Assembly: GCF_009696145.1 (NCBI RefSeq)
Contig: NZ_VUMO01000001.1
Span: 268,056 to 332,055, forward strand
Direction of reading: 5' to 3'
Source of the DNA: Pseudoramibacter porci
GTDB lineage: Bacteria; Bacillota; Clostridia; Eubacteriales; Eubacteriaceae
DNA length: 64,000 nucleotides
Shown: positions 8,659-17,691 of the stretch, one piece after another
How the letters are laid out: the number at the start of each line of letters is the position of its first letter
Position numbering within the stretch: the stretch's first letter is position 1
Notes under the pieces: model-generated
What the model was told of the DNA's origin: nothing
The model's database searches: none
What the model saw: the letters and a program-made list of their open reading frames with translations, nothing else
Made by a program: the position numbers and the translations under genes

Positions 8659-9753
8659 ATGGCCATATCTTTTATTCATACCGGGGACATCCACCTGGAA
8701 AAAACTTTTCATTTTAAGAATCATCAACGTGATTTCGGCAAAGCACACCGGATTGACCTCTGGCTGACCTTTGATCAAATTATCAACACGGCTGAAAAAA
8801 ATCATGTAGATTTTCTGATTATCAGCGGAGATTTATTTGACACACCCGATGTTTCGAGTAAGGCGCTCAAACGCGTCGCTGAAAAATTCGCGCACCTGAC
8901 CGAGACGGAAGTGGTCATCTGCCCGGGCAATCATGATTTTTACACGCCGTCTGCGCTCTACGGACTGATCGAATGGCCGCAGAACGTTACGATTTTCAAA
9001 CAAGGGCAGATGGAATCGAAATATTTTGAAGAAAAAGAGACCCGCATCTTTGGCATTGGCTGGACGAAAGACACTTATGATACGATGCCTTTTGACGGCA
9101 GCCATATCAATCTGTCAGAGGCGGACAACAATATTCTGGTGCTCCACGGGGACGCCTACAATCAAATTTCACAGTACATGCCCATTGACTTGGCGTGCTT
9201 TGATTATTTCGACTATGTGGCGCTGGGGCATATTCACAGGAGCGAGCGGCTGACCCTTCGCGCAGCGTATTGCGGCTGCCCAGAACCTCTGACCTTTAAA
9301 AACATCAATGAGCCGAGTATTTTCTACGGTCAGATCCACCACCACAGGCTGGATCTTCAGAAAATTGAAACCGGAAAACGAAAATTCTTTCAGAAGACCC
9401 TGCGCGTTTCACCGGAGATGACGCAAAATGATCTGCTTATGGCTTGTTCAGATTTGAGCGATGACGACAGCAAAGGGAAAGATTATTATAGACTTTTCCT
9501 TAACGGGTACGCGGGTGCAGACATCGACGTTGAAGAACTGAGAATGCAGCTGGCGCAGATATTTTATTACGTCGAGGTGGACGATAAGAAGCTCCTTCCC
9601 AACATCGACGTGGATAAGCTGCTTGAAGAAAATCAAGACAATATGATTGGGCGCTTTATCCAGGAAATGCGCCGCAACGGTGACAATCCGACAGCAAAAA
9701 AAGCGCTGTATTACGGATTAGAAGGTTTGTTGAACAGTGAGGAAAAAGGGTGA
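8659..9753 (+). CDS. yhaO: DNA repair metallophosphoesterase, YhaO/SbcD-like
   Basis: Calcineurin-like phosphoesterase expected to act as the nuclease half of an Mre11/Rad50-type complex. The five family motifs are visible: HTGDIHLE (residues ~6-13), ISGDLFD (~54-60), CPGNHDFY (~92-99), LVLHGDAY and ALGHIHRSE. At 364 aa it matches YhaO. GAAGGA lies before the ATG and a TATAAT at 8618-8623 could be the -10. Its last four bases form the GTGA start of the yhaN-like gene, so the two are translationally coupled, as in Bacillus. Exact substrate (double-strand break ends, hairpins) is inferred from the family. Confidence 0.9.
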   Translation: MAISFIHTGDIHLEKTFHFKNHQRDFGKAHRIDLWLTFDQIINTAEKNHVDFLIISGDLFDTPDVSSKALKRVAEKFAHLTETEVVICPGNHDFYTPSALYGLIEWPQNVTIFKQGQMESKYFEEKETRIFGIGWTKDTYDTMPFDGSHINLSEADNNILVLHGDAYNQISQYMPIDLACFDYFDYVALGHIHRSERLTLRAAYCGCPEPLTFKNINEPSIFYGQIHHHRLDLQKIETGKRKFFQKTLRVSPEMTQNDLLMACSDLSDDDSKGKDYYRLFLNGYAGADIDVEELRMQLAQIFYYVEVDDKKLLPNIDVDKLLEENQDNMIGRFIQEMRRNGDNPTAKKALYYGLEGLLNSEEKG

Positions 9754-12131
9754 AAATTAAGACACTGCATTTAATTGCATTTGGAAAATTTAAACAGACC
9801 ACCATTGAACTCGACGACGGCTTTAATCTGATTTACGGGCCCAATGAAGCGGGAAAGTCGACGATTCAGGCCTTTATCGAGGGGATGTTTTTCGGTTTTT
9901 ACAAGCCTTATCGAAAGCGCCGCACGTACAGCGAGGCTTTTGAACAATACAAACCGCTGTACTCAGAACAGTATCGCGGCGCGATGATTTATGTTGATGA
10001 GATGGGGCGGGAAATCAGAATCGAACGGGATTTCTTAAAAGAGCGGGACGGGGTCCGGCTTTTTGACAATATCACGGGAGAGGATATTACAGAGACCTTT
10101 CCCTACGACAATATCACGAAGCAATACATGCCGCTGGGCTATCAGTCGATTAACGCGTCGATTTACAACAATACGGTCAATTTCAGGCAGATGGCGTCGA
10201 AAACCAATGCGGATCTGGCGCGGGAAATTAACGACAAGCTCATTGACATGGCCAACAATGATACAGATATTTCTGTGCATCGGGTCATCGATTATTTAGA
10301 TGAAAAGAAAAAAGCCATCGGCACGTTTCGCGCGACGAAGTCCAATTACGGTATGGCGGTCCGCAACCGAAGCGAGCTGGAGGATAAGCTGGAAATTTCA
10401 GAAGAAAAATACCAGAAAATACGGCTCAACCAGCGCAAGATCATGGACTATCGTGAAGAGATAAAACGCTTGACGCAAGAACAGGCAGATATTGCGGCAG
10501 CTGAGGAACGGCAGAAGGTTCAGGCTATTGAGGCACAGAAGGAGAAGCTGGATCGTATCAAGGCAGAAGGGGAAGCGCTCGAAAAGACATTGGCCGCGTA
10601 TCAGGCGGACGCTGAAAAATACAACATAACGACGTACAATCACTTACAGATGTTGGAAGATGACCGCAGTCAGCTGAATCGCCAAATCAGCCGCTACGAA
10701 CAGCAAATTCGAGACATTGAAGAGAAAATTGAGAATACGCAGAAAAAATCCGAGCGTCTTCACGCCAAGGTACGTCATTACAACGCGCTTCAAGTGGAGA
10801 AAGATCGTGAAGATTTAAAACGCATTCAAAGCCAGTACAGCAGAACCGAGAAAAAATTTGAACGGCAAAGGGGTGGCCTGTCCATTTTTGATCGCCATCC
10901 GATTTCGACTGCGGTCTCCGTTGTCGATTCGCTTGTCGGCGTATTCGTACTGCTGCTCTCGCTGATTAACCCGGGTCATTTTCTGCCAAGCGCTGCGGTA
11001 ATCGGCCTTGCAGTCGTCGGTGGGGTTCTCGCGTTATTTTTTGGATTATCCTTTTATGCAGCTCATCGCCGGTCAACACGCTTGTCCGAAACGGCGGCGA
11101 GCTTTGACCCTCAGGATCGCATTGCGACCCATTTATCCATTTTGATGGAACGATACCGCGAGCCTCGGGATTTAGACGCGCTGAGGATGCAGATGGACAG
11201 TATCCTGGATGCCTTTGACCGTGTGACGGCGGCTGACCAGGAGTTGTCTAATCTGTCCCTTCAAAAACAGAGCCTTGAAGAACAAATTGAAAGCTACTCC
11301 GATAAGATAGACAAGGATCAACAGGCCATCAATGATGTTTTAAATCCGCTCGGGATCTCGAAACTCGAGGATTACAGACAGGGTCTTGACAATGAGCGCA
11401 AAGCTTTGGATATTCAGGCAAAGATTACGGCGAACCGCCAGTTATACAACGATTTAGAGGGTGAAAATTACATTCGCGTTTCAAAGGAATCGGATTTATT
11501 CCAGGAAGCAAAACAGCGCAAACGAACGGTAAAGAGAAGCATTGCGTCGGCTCAGCGGGAAGTGGCAAGGCTTGAGGGCGAGAATCAAACACTTGCGGAT
11601 GAAGTGGATTCGCCGGTGGCTCTTCGAGAAAAAATCGACGGAATCAACGGGCAGATTGCGGCGTACGAAGAAGAAATTCGCGCCTGCGATATGGCAGAAT
11701 CTTTTTTCATGCGTTATCAGAAAGAAACACACCGCAGTCAGGCGGGCAGCCTTAATGAACGCATCGGTGATATCTTGAAAAAAATCACGAACAAGTATCG
11801 CGAGGTCCGCATTGACGATAAGCTGAATATTAAAGTGATGGATCCGCAGAACTCAAATTTGATAGATCTCAATCAGCTTTCCGGCGGGACCATTGATCAG
11901 ATCTATTTCGCACTGCGATTTGGTCTTCGGGATATTGTCGATGAACAGCGGACACTGCCGTTTATTCTGGATGATCCCTTTGTCCAGTACGATGACAAAC
12001 GCAGAAAAGAAGGTATTCTATTTTTAAGCCGAGTGGCAAAGGATGATCAGGTGATTTTGCTGACCTGCAGCCAAAATGAAAAACAGATTTTGGATCAGGA
12101 CGACATCCCGTACACAGGTATCAGTTTGTAG
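9750..12131 (+). CDS. yhaN: SMC/Rad50-like ATPase YhaN
   Basis: Partner ATPase of the YhaO nuclease. Starts at GTG 9750, overlapping yhaO by 4 nt. Walker A GPNEAGKST at residues 30-38; ABC-like signature LSGGTIDQ and Walker B region LPFILDDPFVQYD near the C-terminus; long coiled coils on both sides of the middle. As in other YhaN/DUF2813-type proteins, two hydrophobic segments sit in the hinge position (about residues 385-440), suggesting the coiled-coil apex is membrane-inserted. 793 aa, shorter than SbcC/Rad50. Role in DNA end processing is from the family. Confidence 0.88.
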   Translation: MKIKTLHLIAFGKFKQTTIELDDGFNLIYGPNEAGKSTIQAFIEGMFFGFYKPYRKRRTYSEAFEQYKPLYSEQYRGAMIYVDEMGREIRIERDFLKERDGVRLFDNITGEDITETFPYDNITKQYMPLGYQSINASIYNNTVNFRQMASKTNADLAREINDKLIDMANNDTDISVHRVIDYLDEKKKAIGTFRATKSNYGMAVRNRSELEDKLEISEEKYQKIRLNQRKIMDYREEIKRLTQEQADIAAAEERQKVQAIEAQKEKLDRIKAEGEALEKTLAAYQADAEKYNITTYNHLQMLEDDRSQLNRQISRYEQQIRDIEEKIENTQKKSERLHAKVRHYNALQVEKDREDLKRIQSQYSRTEKKFERQRGGLSIFDRHPISTAVSVVDSLVGVFVLLLSLINPGHFLPSAAVIGLAVVGGVLALFFGLSFYAAHRRSTRLSETAASFDPQDRIATHLSILMERYREPRDLDALRMQMDSILDAFDRVTAADQELSNLSLQKQSLEEQIESYSDKIDKDQQAINDVLNPLGISKLEDYRQGLDNERKALDIQAKITANRQLYNDLEGENYIRVSKESDLFQEAKQRKRTVKRSIASAQREVARLEGENQTLADEVDSPVALREKIDGINGQIAAYEEEIRACDMAESFFMRYQKETHRSQAGSLNERIGDILKKITNKYREVRIDDKLNIKVMDPQNSNLIDLNQLSGGTIDQIYFALRFGLRDIVDEQRTLPFILDDPFVQYDDKRRKEGILFLSRVAKDDQVILLTCSQNEKQILDQDDIPYTGISL

Positions 12132-12138
12132 GTGATGA

Positions 12139-13062
12139 ATGATTTCTTGGCTTTTATTTAAACAAATTGTGGTTCTTTTCGTCATGATGGGGATGGGCTT
12201 GCTCATTGTCAAAATGAAGTTTTTAAAGCCAGAAGACTCCAGAATTTTATCGGTCGTGTGTTTATATCTCATCGTACCGTGTATGCAGATTGAAGCCTTT
12301 CAGATTCACTATTCTAATCGCATCCTAAACGGGTTTCTCCTCGCACTTTTGTCCGCCGGTGTGATGCATGCGATGTTATTTGGCGTCACTTATGGAATCA
12401 TGCGCCCTTTTCATTTAACGAATGTTGAGCGCGGCACCTTGATTTACACCAATGCAGGCAATTTGATCGTGCCACTGGTGACCAGTGTGCTGGGGCGCAG
12501 CTGGGTCATTTACGCGAGTGCATTCATGTTCGTTCAGGCCCTTTTACTTTGGTCCCAGGGGAAAAGAATGATGCAGCCCGGCGGAAAAGTTGATCTCAAG
12601 AAATTATTATTAAATATCAACATCATTGCCACATTGCTGGGTGTGTCGCTGTTTTTGAGACATGTAGAGATTCATGGTATTCCAAGGGATGTGTTGAGGG
12701 GCGTTGCTCAGATGCTCGGGCCCATCAGCATGATCACCATCGGCATGGTCATTGCCGGGGTTGATTGGGCGCAGGTTTTTAAAAACCGAAGGATTTACGG
12801 CATAACCGTGATGCGCATGGTCGGTTTTCCGCTTCTCGCGATACTGCTACTGAAGCGCATTCCATTTTATCTTCTGGCAGACAATGGCAAAAAGATATTG
12901 CTGGTGTCCCTGCTTGCGGTCGCGGCACCATCGGGGGTGACGATTCCGCAAATGGCTCAGATTTACGGCGGCGATGCGGATTACGCAGGTTCAATCAATG
13001 TCTTGACGACATTGTGCAGTATTGTGACGATGCCGCTGATGATCTATATTTATCAATTGTAA
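12139..13062 (+). CDS. AEC family permease (auxin efflux carrier-like)
   Basis: A 307-aa integral membrane protein with about ten hydrophobic helices and the AEC pattern: a ...CLYLIVPCMQIEAF region in the N-terminal half, a polar centre, then AAPSGVTIPQMAQIYGGDADYAGSINVLTTLCSI near the C-terminus (conserved in bacterial AEC carriers such as malonate or malate transporters). Substrate unknown. It begins 7 nt after yhaN and may be co-transcribed with the repair pair, although no functional link is evident. No intrinsic terminator was seen right after it. Confidence 0.88.
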   Translation: MISWLLFKQIVVLFVMMGMGLLIVKMKFLKPEDSRILSVVCLYLIVPCMQIEAFQIHYSNRILNGFLLALLSAGVMHAMLFGVTYGIMRPFHLTNVERGTLIYTNAGNLIVPLVTSVLGRSWVIYASAFMFVQALLLWSQGKRMMQPGGKVDLKKLLLNINIIATLLGVSLFLRHVEIHGIPRDVLRGVAQMLGPISMITIGMVIAGVDWAQVFKNRRIYGITVMRMVGFPLLAILLLKRIPFYLLADNGKKILLVSLLAVAAPSGVTIPQMAQIYGGDADYAGSINVLTTLCSIVTMPLMIYIYQL

Positions 13063-13119
13063 AATAAACTGATCATCAGGACGAAGTGAAACAGCATGAC
13101 GCGAATAAAAATGATTTTA

Positions 13120-13148
13120 TTGACAGTTTTTGGTATGTATGTTAAAAT
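13120..13148 (+). promoter_or_regulatory. Promoter of the symporter gene
   Basis: TTGACA at 13120-13125, 17-nt spacer, TAAAAT at 13143-13148. Start expected near 13155, leaving a ~120-nt leader. Confidence 0.8.
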
Positions 13149-13187
13149 TATCACAAAGAATAAATTAAATTACACATTGCAGAGACA

Positions 13188-13231
13188 AAGGCGTCTGAAG
13201 CAATAGCTTCAGACGCCTTATTGTTTATTTT
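13188..13231 (+). promoter_or_regulatory. Leader hairpin / possible attenuator
   Basis: A perfect 14-bp stem (13188-13201 with 13206-13219, AATA loop) followed by a T-rich stretch lies between promoter and gene. A downstream GAGGCGTC (13239-13246) can pair with the 3' arm of the stem, offering a mutually exclusive fold. This looks like a terminator/antiterminator pair, but no ligand class is recognised. Confidence 0.5.
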
Positions 13232-13276
13232 TTCCTAGAGAGGCGTCAAGCGCCAGATAAAAAAAGGAGGATCATA

Positions 13277-14545
13277 ATGGGAAAAGTTGTAAAAGAAGGC
13301 AAAAGGGGATTCCATATCTCTCTGACGACGCAGATTTTGCTTGCGACGGTTGGCGGGTTGATCTTCGGTTCACTTGTGGGAGGATGGGCAGCCAATATTA
13401 AATTTATTGGGACCATATTCCTGCGTTTGATCCAGATGTCCGTCGTTGTGCTTGTCATGACGTCTGTTGCCAGCGCGGTTGGGTCTGGCACAAAGGGTGT
13501 CGGAAAGATGGCGCTGCACACTTTCAAGTGGATTATTATCTTCACTATTTTTGCCGCATCGCTCGGCGTGCTGCTCTCTGTTCTGATTCAGCCGGGTGTC
13601 GGCGTTCATTTGACGGGATCCGTTAAAGCGGCCAAGGTTGAAAACACGTCTCTCATCGATACGATTACAAATTTTGTGCCGGCTAACGTTTTACAGTCGA
13701 TGGCAAACGGAGATATGATTCCGTGTATCGTTTTTGCGCTGTTCTTTGGCGCTGGCATGATGAAGTACAAAAAAGATACCGGCAAGACCAATATTGAAGA
13801 ATTGATCAAGGGCATCAACGTCATTATCACGAATATTATCGAATTTGTTATGAAAATCGCCCCGATCGGTATTTTCTGCCTACTTGCGGATGTTGCAGGA
13901 AGCACAGGTCTCAAAGTTGTTGTGCCTATGATCAAATTCCTCGGTCTGCTCTTAATTGGCGACTTGATCCAGTTCGCGATCCTCACGCCGTTAACGGCAG
14001 CACTGACGAAAACAAATCTTGCAAAATATCCAAAGAAATACTCTAAGATGTCGATCATGGCGCTGACGACAACATCAAGCGCTGTCTGCCTGCCGACCAA
14101 AATGCAGGATGAAGTGGAAAAATTTGGTGTCAGCCGCCGCGTTGCAGATTTTACCGGCCCGATCACCATGTCGATGAACAGCTGCGGCGCCGCGCAGTGT
14201 TACGTGGCAGCGATCTTCTTTATGGCACAATCTACAGGCGTGAGCATGAGTGCCTATCAGATTTTTATGGCGATTCTGCTGTCCTGCCTCATGTGCATGG
14301 GGACGATTTCTGTTCCGGGCGGATCGATTATCGTCTACACCTTTTTGGCCTCTACCATGGGACTTTCTATGGATTCCATTGCCATTCTGATTGGGATCGA
14401 CTGGTTTGCGGGCATGTTCCGAACTGTTATGAATGTGGATGTCGACGTGATGGTGGCCATGCTGGTTTCCGGCAAGCTTGGTGAACTTGACCACGATGTT
14501 TTCAATGAAAAGAAGACTGTCAAATACGAAGAATTGGCAGAGTAA
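13277..14545 (+). CDS. Dicarboxylate/amino acid:cation symporter (SLC1/DAACS family)
   Basis: Sodium- or proton-coupled uptake carrier for glutamate, serine/threonine or C4-dicarboxylates. Family marks: N-terminal membrane segments with IGTIFLRLIQMSVV, the serine-rich re-entrant loop (MALTTTSSAVCLPTKM, about residues 255-271), the TM7 metal-site region (ITMSMNSCGAAQCYVA, corresponding to NMDG-type motif of GltPh), and the second re-entrant loop SVPGGSIIV. In TM7 the usual NMDGT is replaced by SMNSCGA, so substrate assignment from Asp/Glu carriers is unsafe. 422 aa is standard. AAAGGAGG precedes the ATG. Monocistronic between its own promoter and terminator. Confidence 0.9.
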   Translation: MGKVVKEGKRGFHISLTTQILLATVGGLIFGSLVGGWAANIKFIGTIFLRLIQMSVVVLVMTSVASAVGSGTKGVGKMALHTFKWIIIFTIFAASLGVLLSVLIQPGVGVHLTGSVKAAKVENTSLIDTITNFVPANVLQSMANGDMIPCIVFALFFGAGMMKYKKDTGKTNIEELIKGINVIITNIIEFVMKIAPIGIFCLLADVAGSTGLKVVVPMIKFLGLLLIGDLIQFAILTPLTAALTKTNLAKYPKKYSKMSIMALTTTSSAVCLPTKMQDEVEKFGVSRRVADFTGPITMSMNSCGAAQCYVAAIFFMAQSTGVSMSAYQIFMAILLSCLMCMGTISVPGGSIIVYTFLASTMGLSMDSIAILIGIDWFAGMFRTVMNVDVDVMVAMLVSGKLGELDHDVFNEKKTVKYEELAE

Positions 14546-14577
14546 TTCTAAAATAACGAAGAGCTTGGCGATTTTAC

Positions 14578-14619
14578 AAAACCGGGTTGAAATCTTTTGG
14601 TTTCAACCCGGTTTTGTTT
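14578..14619 (+). terminator. Intrinsic terminator after symporter gene
   Basis: 15-bp stem 14578-14592 with 14601-14615, loop 8 nt, flowing into TTTTGTTT. Confidence 0.9.
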
Positions 14620-14738
14620 AGTTACCAGTTTTCTTGATTATTTAAATATGTGTGTGGATCGTACGAAATATTAGAATAAATGGGCCAGAGTCTTTCATTC
14701 CTATGAAATGAGAAATGCAGCGTGTTTCTTTCCATTTA

Positions 14739-14747
14739 TGTTATAAT
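14739..14747 (+). promoter_or_regulatory. Extended -10 promoter of DAHP synthase gene
   Basis: TGTTATAAT (TGnTATAAT) at 14739-14747 with no good -35, an extended -10 arrangement. Start would be near 14754. Confidence 0.55.
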
Positions 14748-14786
14748 GACAGGCAAGGTTCTAAATGAAGGAGGTTTGTTTGTACC

Positions 14787-15824
14787 ATGGATATGCAGAT
14801 GAAATTCTATCGAAAACTGCCGACGCCTCAGGAGCTGAAGGAAGAATTTCCGATAGATGACCATATTAAACAAATAAAGGAAGAGCGAGATCAACAGATC
14901 GCGGATATCTTTACCGGCAAAGATGATCGCTTTTTGTTGATTATCGGGCCGTGCTCAGCAGATAATGAAGCAGCCGTATTGGATTACATCAACCGTTTGG
15001 CGAAAACCGCAGAACAGGTTAAAGACAAAATTTTCATTATTCCTCGGGTTTATACGAATAAACCGCGTACAACGGGCATGGGGTACAAAGGGATGCTCCA
15101 CCAGCCGGACCCGGATGCGAAAGAAGACATGCTGGCCGGCTTGATCGCCATTCGCGAAATGCACACCCGTGTTGTTAAAGAAACCGGCTTAACCTGTGCC
15201 GATGAAATGCTGTATCCGGAAAACCACCGCTATTTATCGGATTTGCTTTCGTATGTGGCGGTGGGGGCCCGTTCAGTGGAAAATCAGCAGCATCGTCTGG
15301 TCGCCAGCGGAATTGGTATTCCGGCTGGGATGAAGAATCCGACTTCTGGGGATTTTTCTGTGATGATGAATGCAATGGTTGCGGCGCAAAACAGCCACAC
15401 GTTCTTGTACCGCGGGTGGGAAGTCAAATCGACAGGTAATCCGTTGGCACATGCAATTTTGCGTGGCTACGTTAACCGCTATGGGCGTTCTTATCCCAAT
15501 TATCACTACGAAGATCTTCAGGCACTGTTAAAGGCCTACCGCGAAAAATCGGAGCTCAAGAATCCGGCTGTCATCATTGACACCAACCACTGCAATTCGG
15601 GGAAAAATTTCCTGGAACAGATCCGCATTGCTAAAGACGTGCTGCACAGCTGCAAGCACTCCAAGGATATCCGAAAACTGGTCAAAGGACTGATGATTGA
15701 GTCCTACCTTGAAGACGGTCGCCAGGAAATCGGCGAAGGCGTCTTTGGAAAATCCATTACGGATCCGTGCCTTGGCTGGGAAAAGACAGAAAGGCTGATT
15801 TACGATTTGACGGAATTGGTTTAA
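14787..15824 (+). CDS. aroF: 3-deoxy-7-phosphoheptulonate (DAHP) synthase, class I AroF/G/H type
   Basis: Condenses phosphoenolpyruvate and erythrose 4-phosphate, the first step of the shikimate pathway. Class I alpha features: an N-terminal arm with LPTPQELKEEFP, then LLIIGPCSADNE, PRVYTNKPRTTGMGYKG, GARSVENQQHR, GMKNPTSGD and IDTNHCNSGK with the metal Cys/His, and an SYLEDGRQ motif near the end. 345 aa matches E. coli AroG-like enzymes, including the N-terminal extension that usually carries allosteric control by an aromatic amino acid; which one is not readable. AAGGAGG sits 12 nt before the chosen ATG. Monocistronic between an extended -10 promoter and a terminator. Confidence 0.94.
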   Translation: MDMQMKFYRKLPTPQELKEEFPIDDHIKQIKEERDQQIADIFTGKDDRFLLIIGPCSADNEAAVLDYINRLAKTAEQVKDKIFIIPRVYTNKPRTTGMGYKGMLHQPDPDAKEDMLAGLIAIREMHTRVVKETGLTCADEMLYPENHRYLSDLLSYVAVGARSVENQQHRLVASGIGIPAGMKNPTSGDFSVMMNAMVAAQNSHTFLYRGWEVKSTGNPLAHAILRGYVNRYGRSYPNYHYEDLQALLKAYREKSELKNPAVIIDTNHCNSGKNFLEQIRIAKDVLHSCKHSKDIRKLVKGLMIESYLEDGRQEIGEGVFGKSITDPCLGWEKTERLIYDLTELV

Positions 15825-15845
15825 TAATAAGCGTCATGAAAAAAT

Positions 15846-15888
15846 AAACCCGCTTTGCTGAAAAGAACACAGCAAAGCGGGTTTATAA
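15846..15888. terminator. Bidirectional intrinsic terminator
   Basis: 15-bp stem 15846-15860 with 15870-15884 between convergent aroF and the ACT-protein gene. T- and A-rich flanks are present, though the T-run on plus is short. Confidence 0.8.
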
Positions 15889-15896
15889 TTATAAAA

Positions 15897-16307
15897 TCAC
15901 AGCTCATCTGCAATTGTGAATCCCCGCCCTTCCAAAAAAGCGCGGGTTTCAGATTCGGAGGTTTTTATAATAGCAATCGGCGTCGCGGCCTTTCGGTCGT
16001 AGGAAATATAAAGATAGTCGATGTTGATTCGACCTTCGTCGAGCGCGTTTAAGATAATATTTAAAGAGCCTGGATCGTCCGGCATATTGACGGCAATGAC
16101 GTCATCGAGTCGGCACATGTAGCCGTTATTGGTCAGGGCTTTCAGCGCGTCTTCCGGGCGGTCGACAATCATGCGGATGATGCCGTATTCTGCCGAGTCG
16201 TTGGAAAGCATGGTATTGATATTGATATCAGCTGCCTTTAAAGTTTTCGTGATGTTTTTCAGCGCACCGCGTTTATTTTCGGTGAAAAGGGATAATTGTT
16301 TTGTCAT
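15897..16307 (-). CDS. Tandem ACT-domain protein, putative amino-acid sensor
   Basis: 136 aa made of two ACT domains and nothing else: residues ~4-66 (LSLFTENKRGALKNITKTLKAA, with the Gly and hydrophobic pattern of the ligand interface) and ~72-134 (NMPDDPGSLNIILNALDEGRINIDYLYI). Such free-standing ACT proteins usually bind an amino acid and are common in Clostridia, often beside phenylacetate-CoA ligase genes; no such gene is here. AGGAAGG precedes the ATG at good spacing. It is convergent with the DAHP synthase gene, so an aromatic amino acid ligand is a weak inference from position only. Confidence 0.85.
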   Translation of the reverse strand: MTKQLSLFTENKRGALKNITKTLKAADININTMLSNDSAEYGIIRMIVDRPEDALKALTNNGYMCRLDDVIAVNMPDDPGSLNIILNALDEGRINIDYLYISYDRKAATPIAIIKTSESETRAFLEGRGFTIADEL

Positions 16308-16433
16308 CTTGGCCTTCCTATCTTAATTTGTTTTGATAATTTGAAATAGAACACTAAATTATTCTCTTTAAAACTTTTCAAAAATATTTTATCATAAATA
16401 AAAGAGTTCAACTCATTTTTTTGGAGGGGTACA

Positions 16434-17126
16434 ATGAAGGCGATTATTTTAGCTTGCGGCAATTTATTGCCCCATGTTCGAGCAGCAAAGGAAAAGTGCG
16501 GTGTCGATCTGCCAGTGGTTTGTCTGAATATGAATTTACACGCGACACCAAAAAAAATGCGGCAGGCAGTGATCACGGCGATGGAAAAACGAATTCCCAA
16601 GGTCTATGACACGGTTCTGGTGGCACAGGGTTATTGTGGCGGCGTTTGGGAGGATTTGACTTTTAACCGTAAAGTCGTCATTCCAAGAGTCGACGACTGC
16701 GTGAGTCTGGCGCTCCAGACGGGTGAGCATTATCAGCCAGATTTAAAGGTTAAGGGACATTATTATCTGTTTAACATTCTGTCAGGGCTCTTTTCGCCGA
16801 AAAAATTGTTTAATAAATTTTCTCATCAATACGGCGAAAAAAAAACACAGGAGATTTTCGACGATTGGTTTAAGGATTATCCTTATCTCGATGTTGTGGT
16901 TTCAGATGGCGAGGATTTAAGCGAGCCGAAATATCAGAAGGAAATCGCCGATTCAGCGAAGCTCATTAAGGCTGATGTGGAACTGGTGGCGGGTTCAAAT
17001 CTATTGATCGAAAAGCTTATTACTGGCCGGTGGGATGAACAGTTTATTGTTAAAGAACCCGGGGAGCGTATTTCGATGAATGATTTCTTTGACAAAAGTT
17101 GGTTGGATTTTCAGGAATCAAAATAA
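16434..17126 (+). CDS. DUF1638 family protein
   Basis: 230-aa soluble protein matching the DUF1638 pattern: an N-terminal IILACGNL strand, a Gly/Cys stretch VLVAQGYCGGVWEDL (about residues 62-76), then VIPRVDDCVSLAL with paired acidic residues and Cys. The conserved Cys and Asp/Glu residues suggest a metal or cofactor site. From memory, relatives in acetogens and methanogens often lie near corrinoid methyltransferase genes; none is seen here. No function is established. GGAGGGG precedes ATG 16434. It is followed after one base by rlmH and is probably co-transcribed with it. Confidence 0.8.
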   Translation: MKAIILACGNLLPHVRAAKEKCGVDLPVVCLNMNLHATPKKMRQAVITAMEKRIPKVYDTVLVAQGYCGGVWEDLTFNRKVVIPRVDDCVSLALQTGEHYQPDLKVKGHYYLFNILSGLFSPKKLFNKFSHQYGEKKTQEIFDDWFKDYPYLDVVVSDGEDLSEPKYQKEIADSAKLIKADVELVAGSNLLIEKLITGRWDEQFIVKEPGERISMNDFFDKSWLDFQESK

Positions 17127-17127
17127 G

Positions 17128-17604
17128 ATGAAGATCACGATTCTTGCGGTAGGGCATCAAAAATCAAAAGCGCTTTTGAATTTGCAGAAAGAGTACATCA
17201 AGCGGCTTTCGGCTTTTGCGAAAACAGAAATCGTAGAAGTCAAGGATGAGGCCGATGTACATTCTGAACGAGAAGGTGAGAAAAAACGCATAGTTGACAC
17301 GGAAGCTGAGCGTGTGTTGAAAAAAATTAATCCGAGAGATTTTGTGATTCTCTTAGATTTACACGGCCAACAATGGGATTCAGAGGGTTTCTCAAAAGTA
17401 CTGCAATCGTGGCAGCTGCGCTCCCCGCATCTGGTCTTTGTAATCGCAGGTTCTTTAGGGCCTGGAGAGGCGCTCATTCAGCGTGCAAACGAGCGATGGC
17501 AGCTTTCAAAATTGACTTTTACGCATTTGTTGACGCGCATCTTGGTGCTCGAGCAGATTTACAGAGGATTTATGATCGCAGCCGGGCGCAAGTACCATAA
17601 ATAA
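17128..17604 (+). CDS. rlmH: 23S rRNA (pseudouridine1915-N3)-methyltransferase RlmH
   Basis: SPOUT-fold enzyme that methylates pseudouridine 1915 in helix 69 of 23S rRNA. Start chosen at ATG 17128, one base after the DUF1638 stop, because the protein then starts with the family's MKITILAVG and has 158 aa, close to the 155-aa E. coli enzyme. The knot region reads VILLDLHGQQWDSEGFS and FVIAGSLGPGEAL (SAM site), followed by LSKLTFTHLLTRILVLEQIYR and the C-terminal KYHK required for activity. The upstream in-frame ATG at 17080 lies inside DUF1638 and is not used. Confidence 0.96.
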   Translation: MKITILAVGHQKSKALLNLQKEYIKRLSAFAKTEIVEVKDEADVHSEREGEKKRIVDTEAERVLKKINPRDFVILLDLHGQQWDSEGFSKVLQSWQLRSPHLVFVIAGSLGPGEALIQRANERWQLSKLTFTHLLTRILVLEQIYRGFMIAAGRKYHK

Positions 17605-17634
17605 TTAGGGTGTAGAATATTTATTTTAACAGTA

Positions 17635-17680
17635 AAACAGGACGTCTATCTTTGTAAGACAGGCGTCCTGTTTATTATTT
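17635..17680. terminator. Intrinsic terminator between rlmH and the kinase gene
   Basis: 10-bp stem 17635-17644 with 17664-17673, T-rich on plus and A-rich 5' flank, so it may serve both convergent genes. Confidence 0.75.
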
Positions 17681-17691
17681 TTGATGATCAA

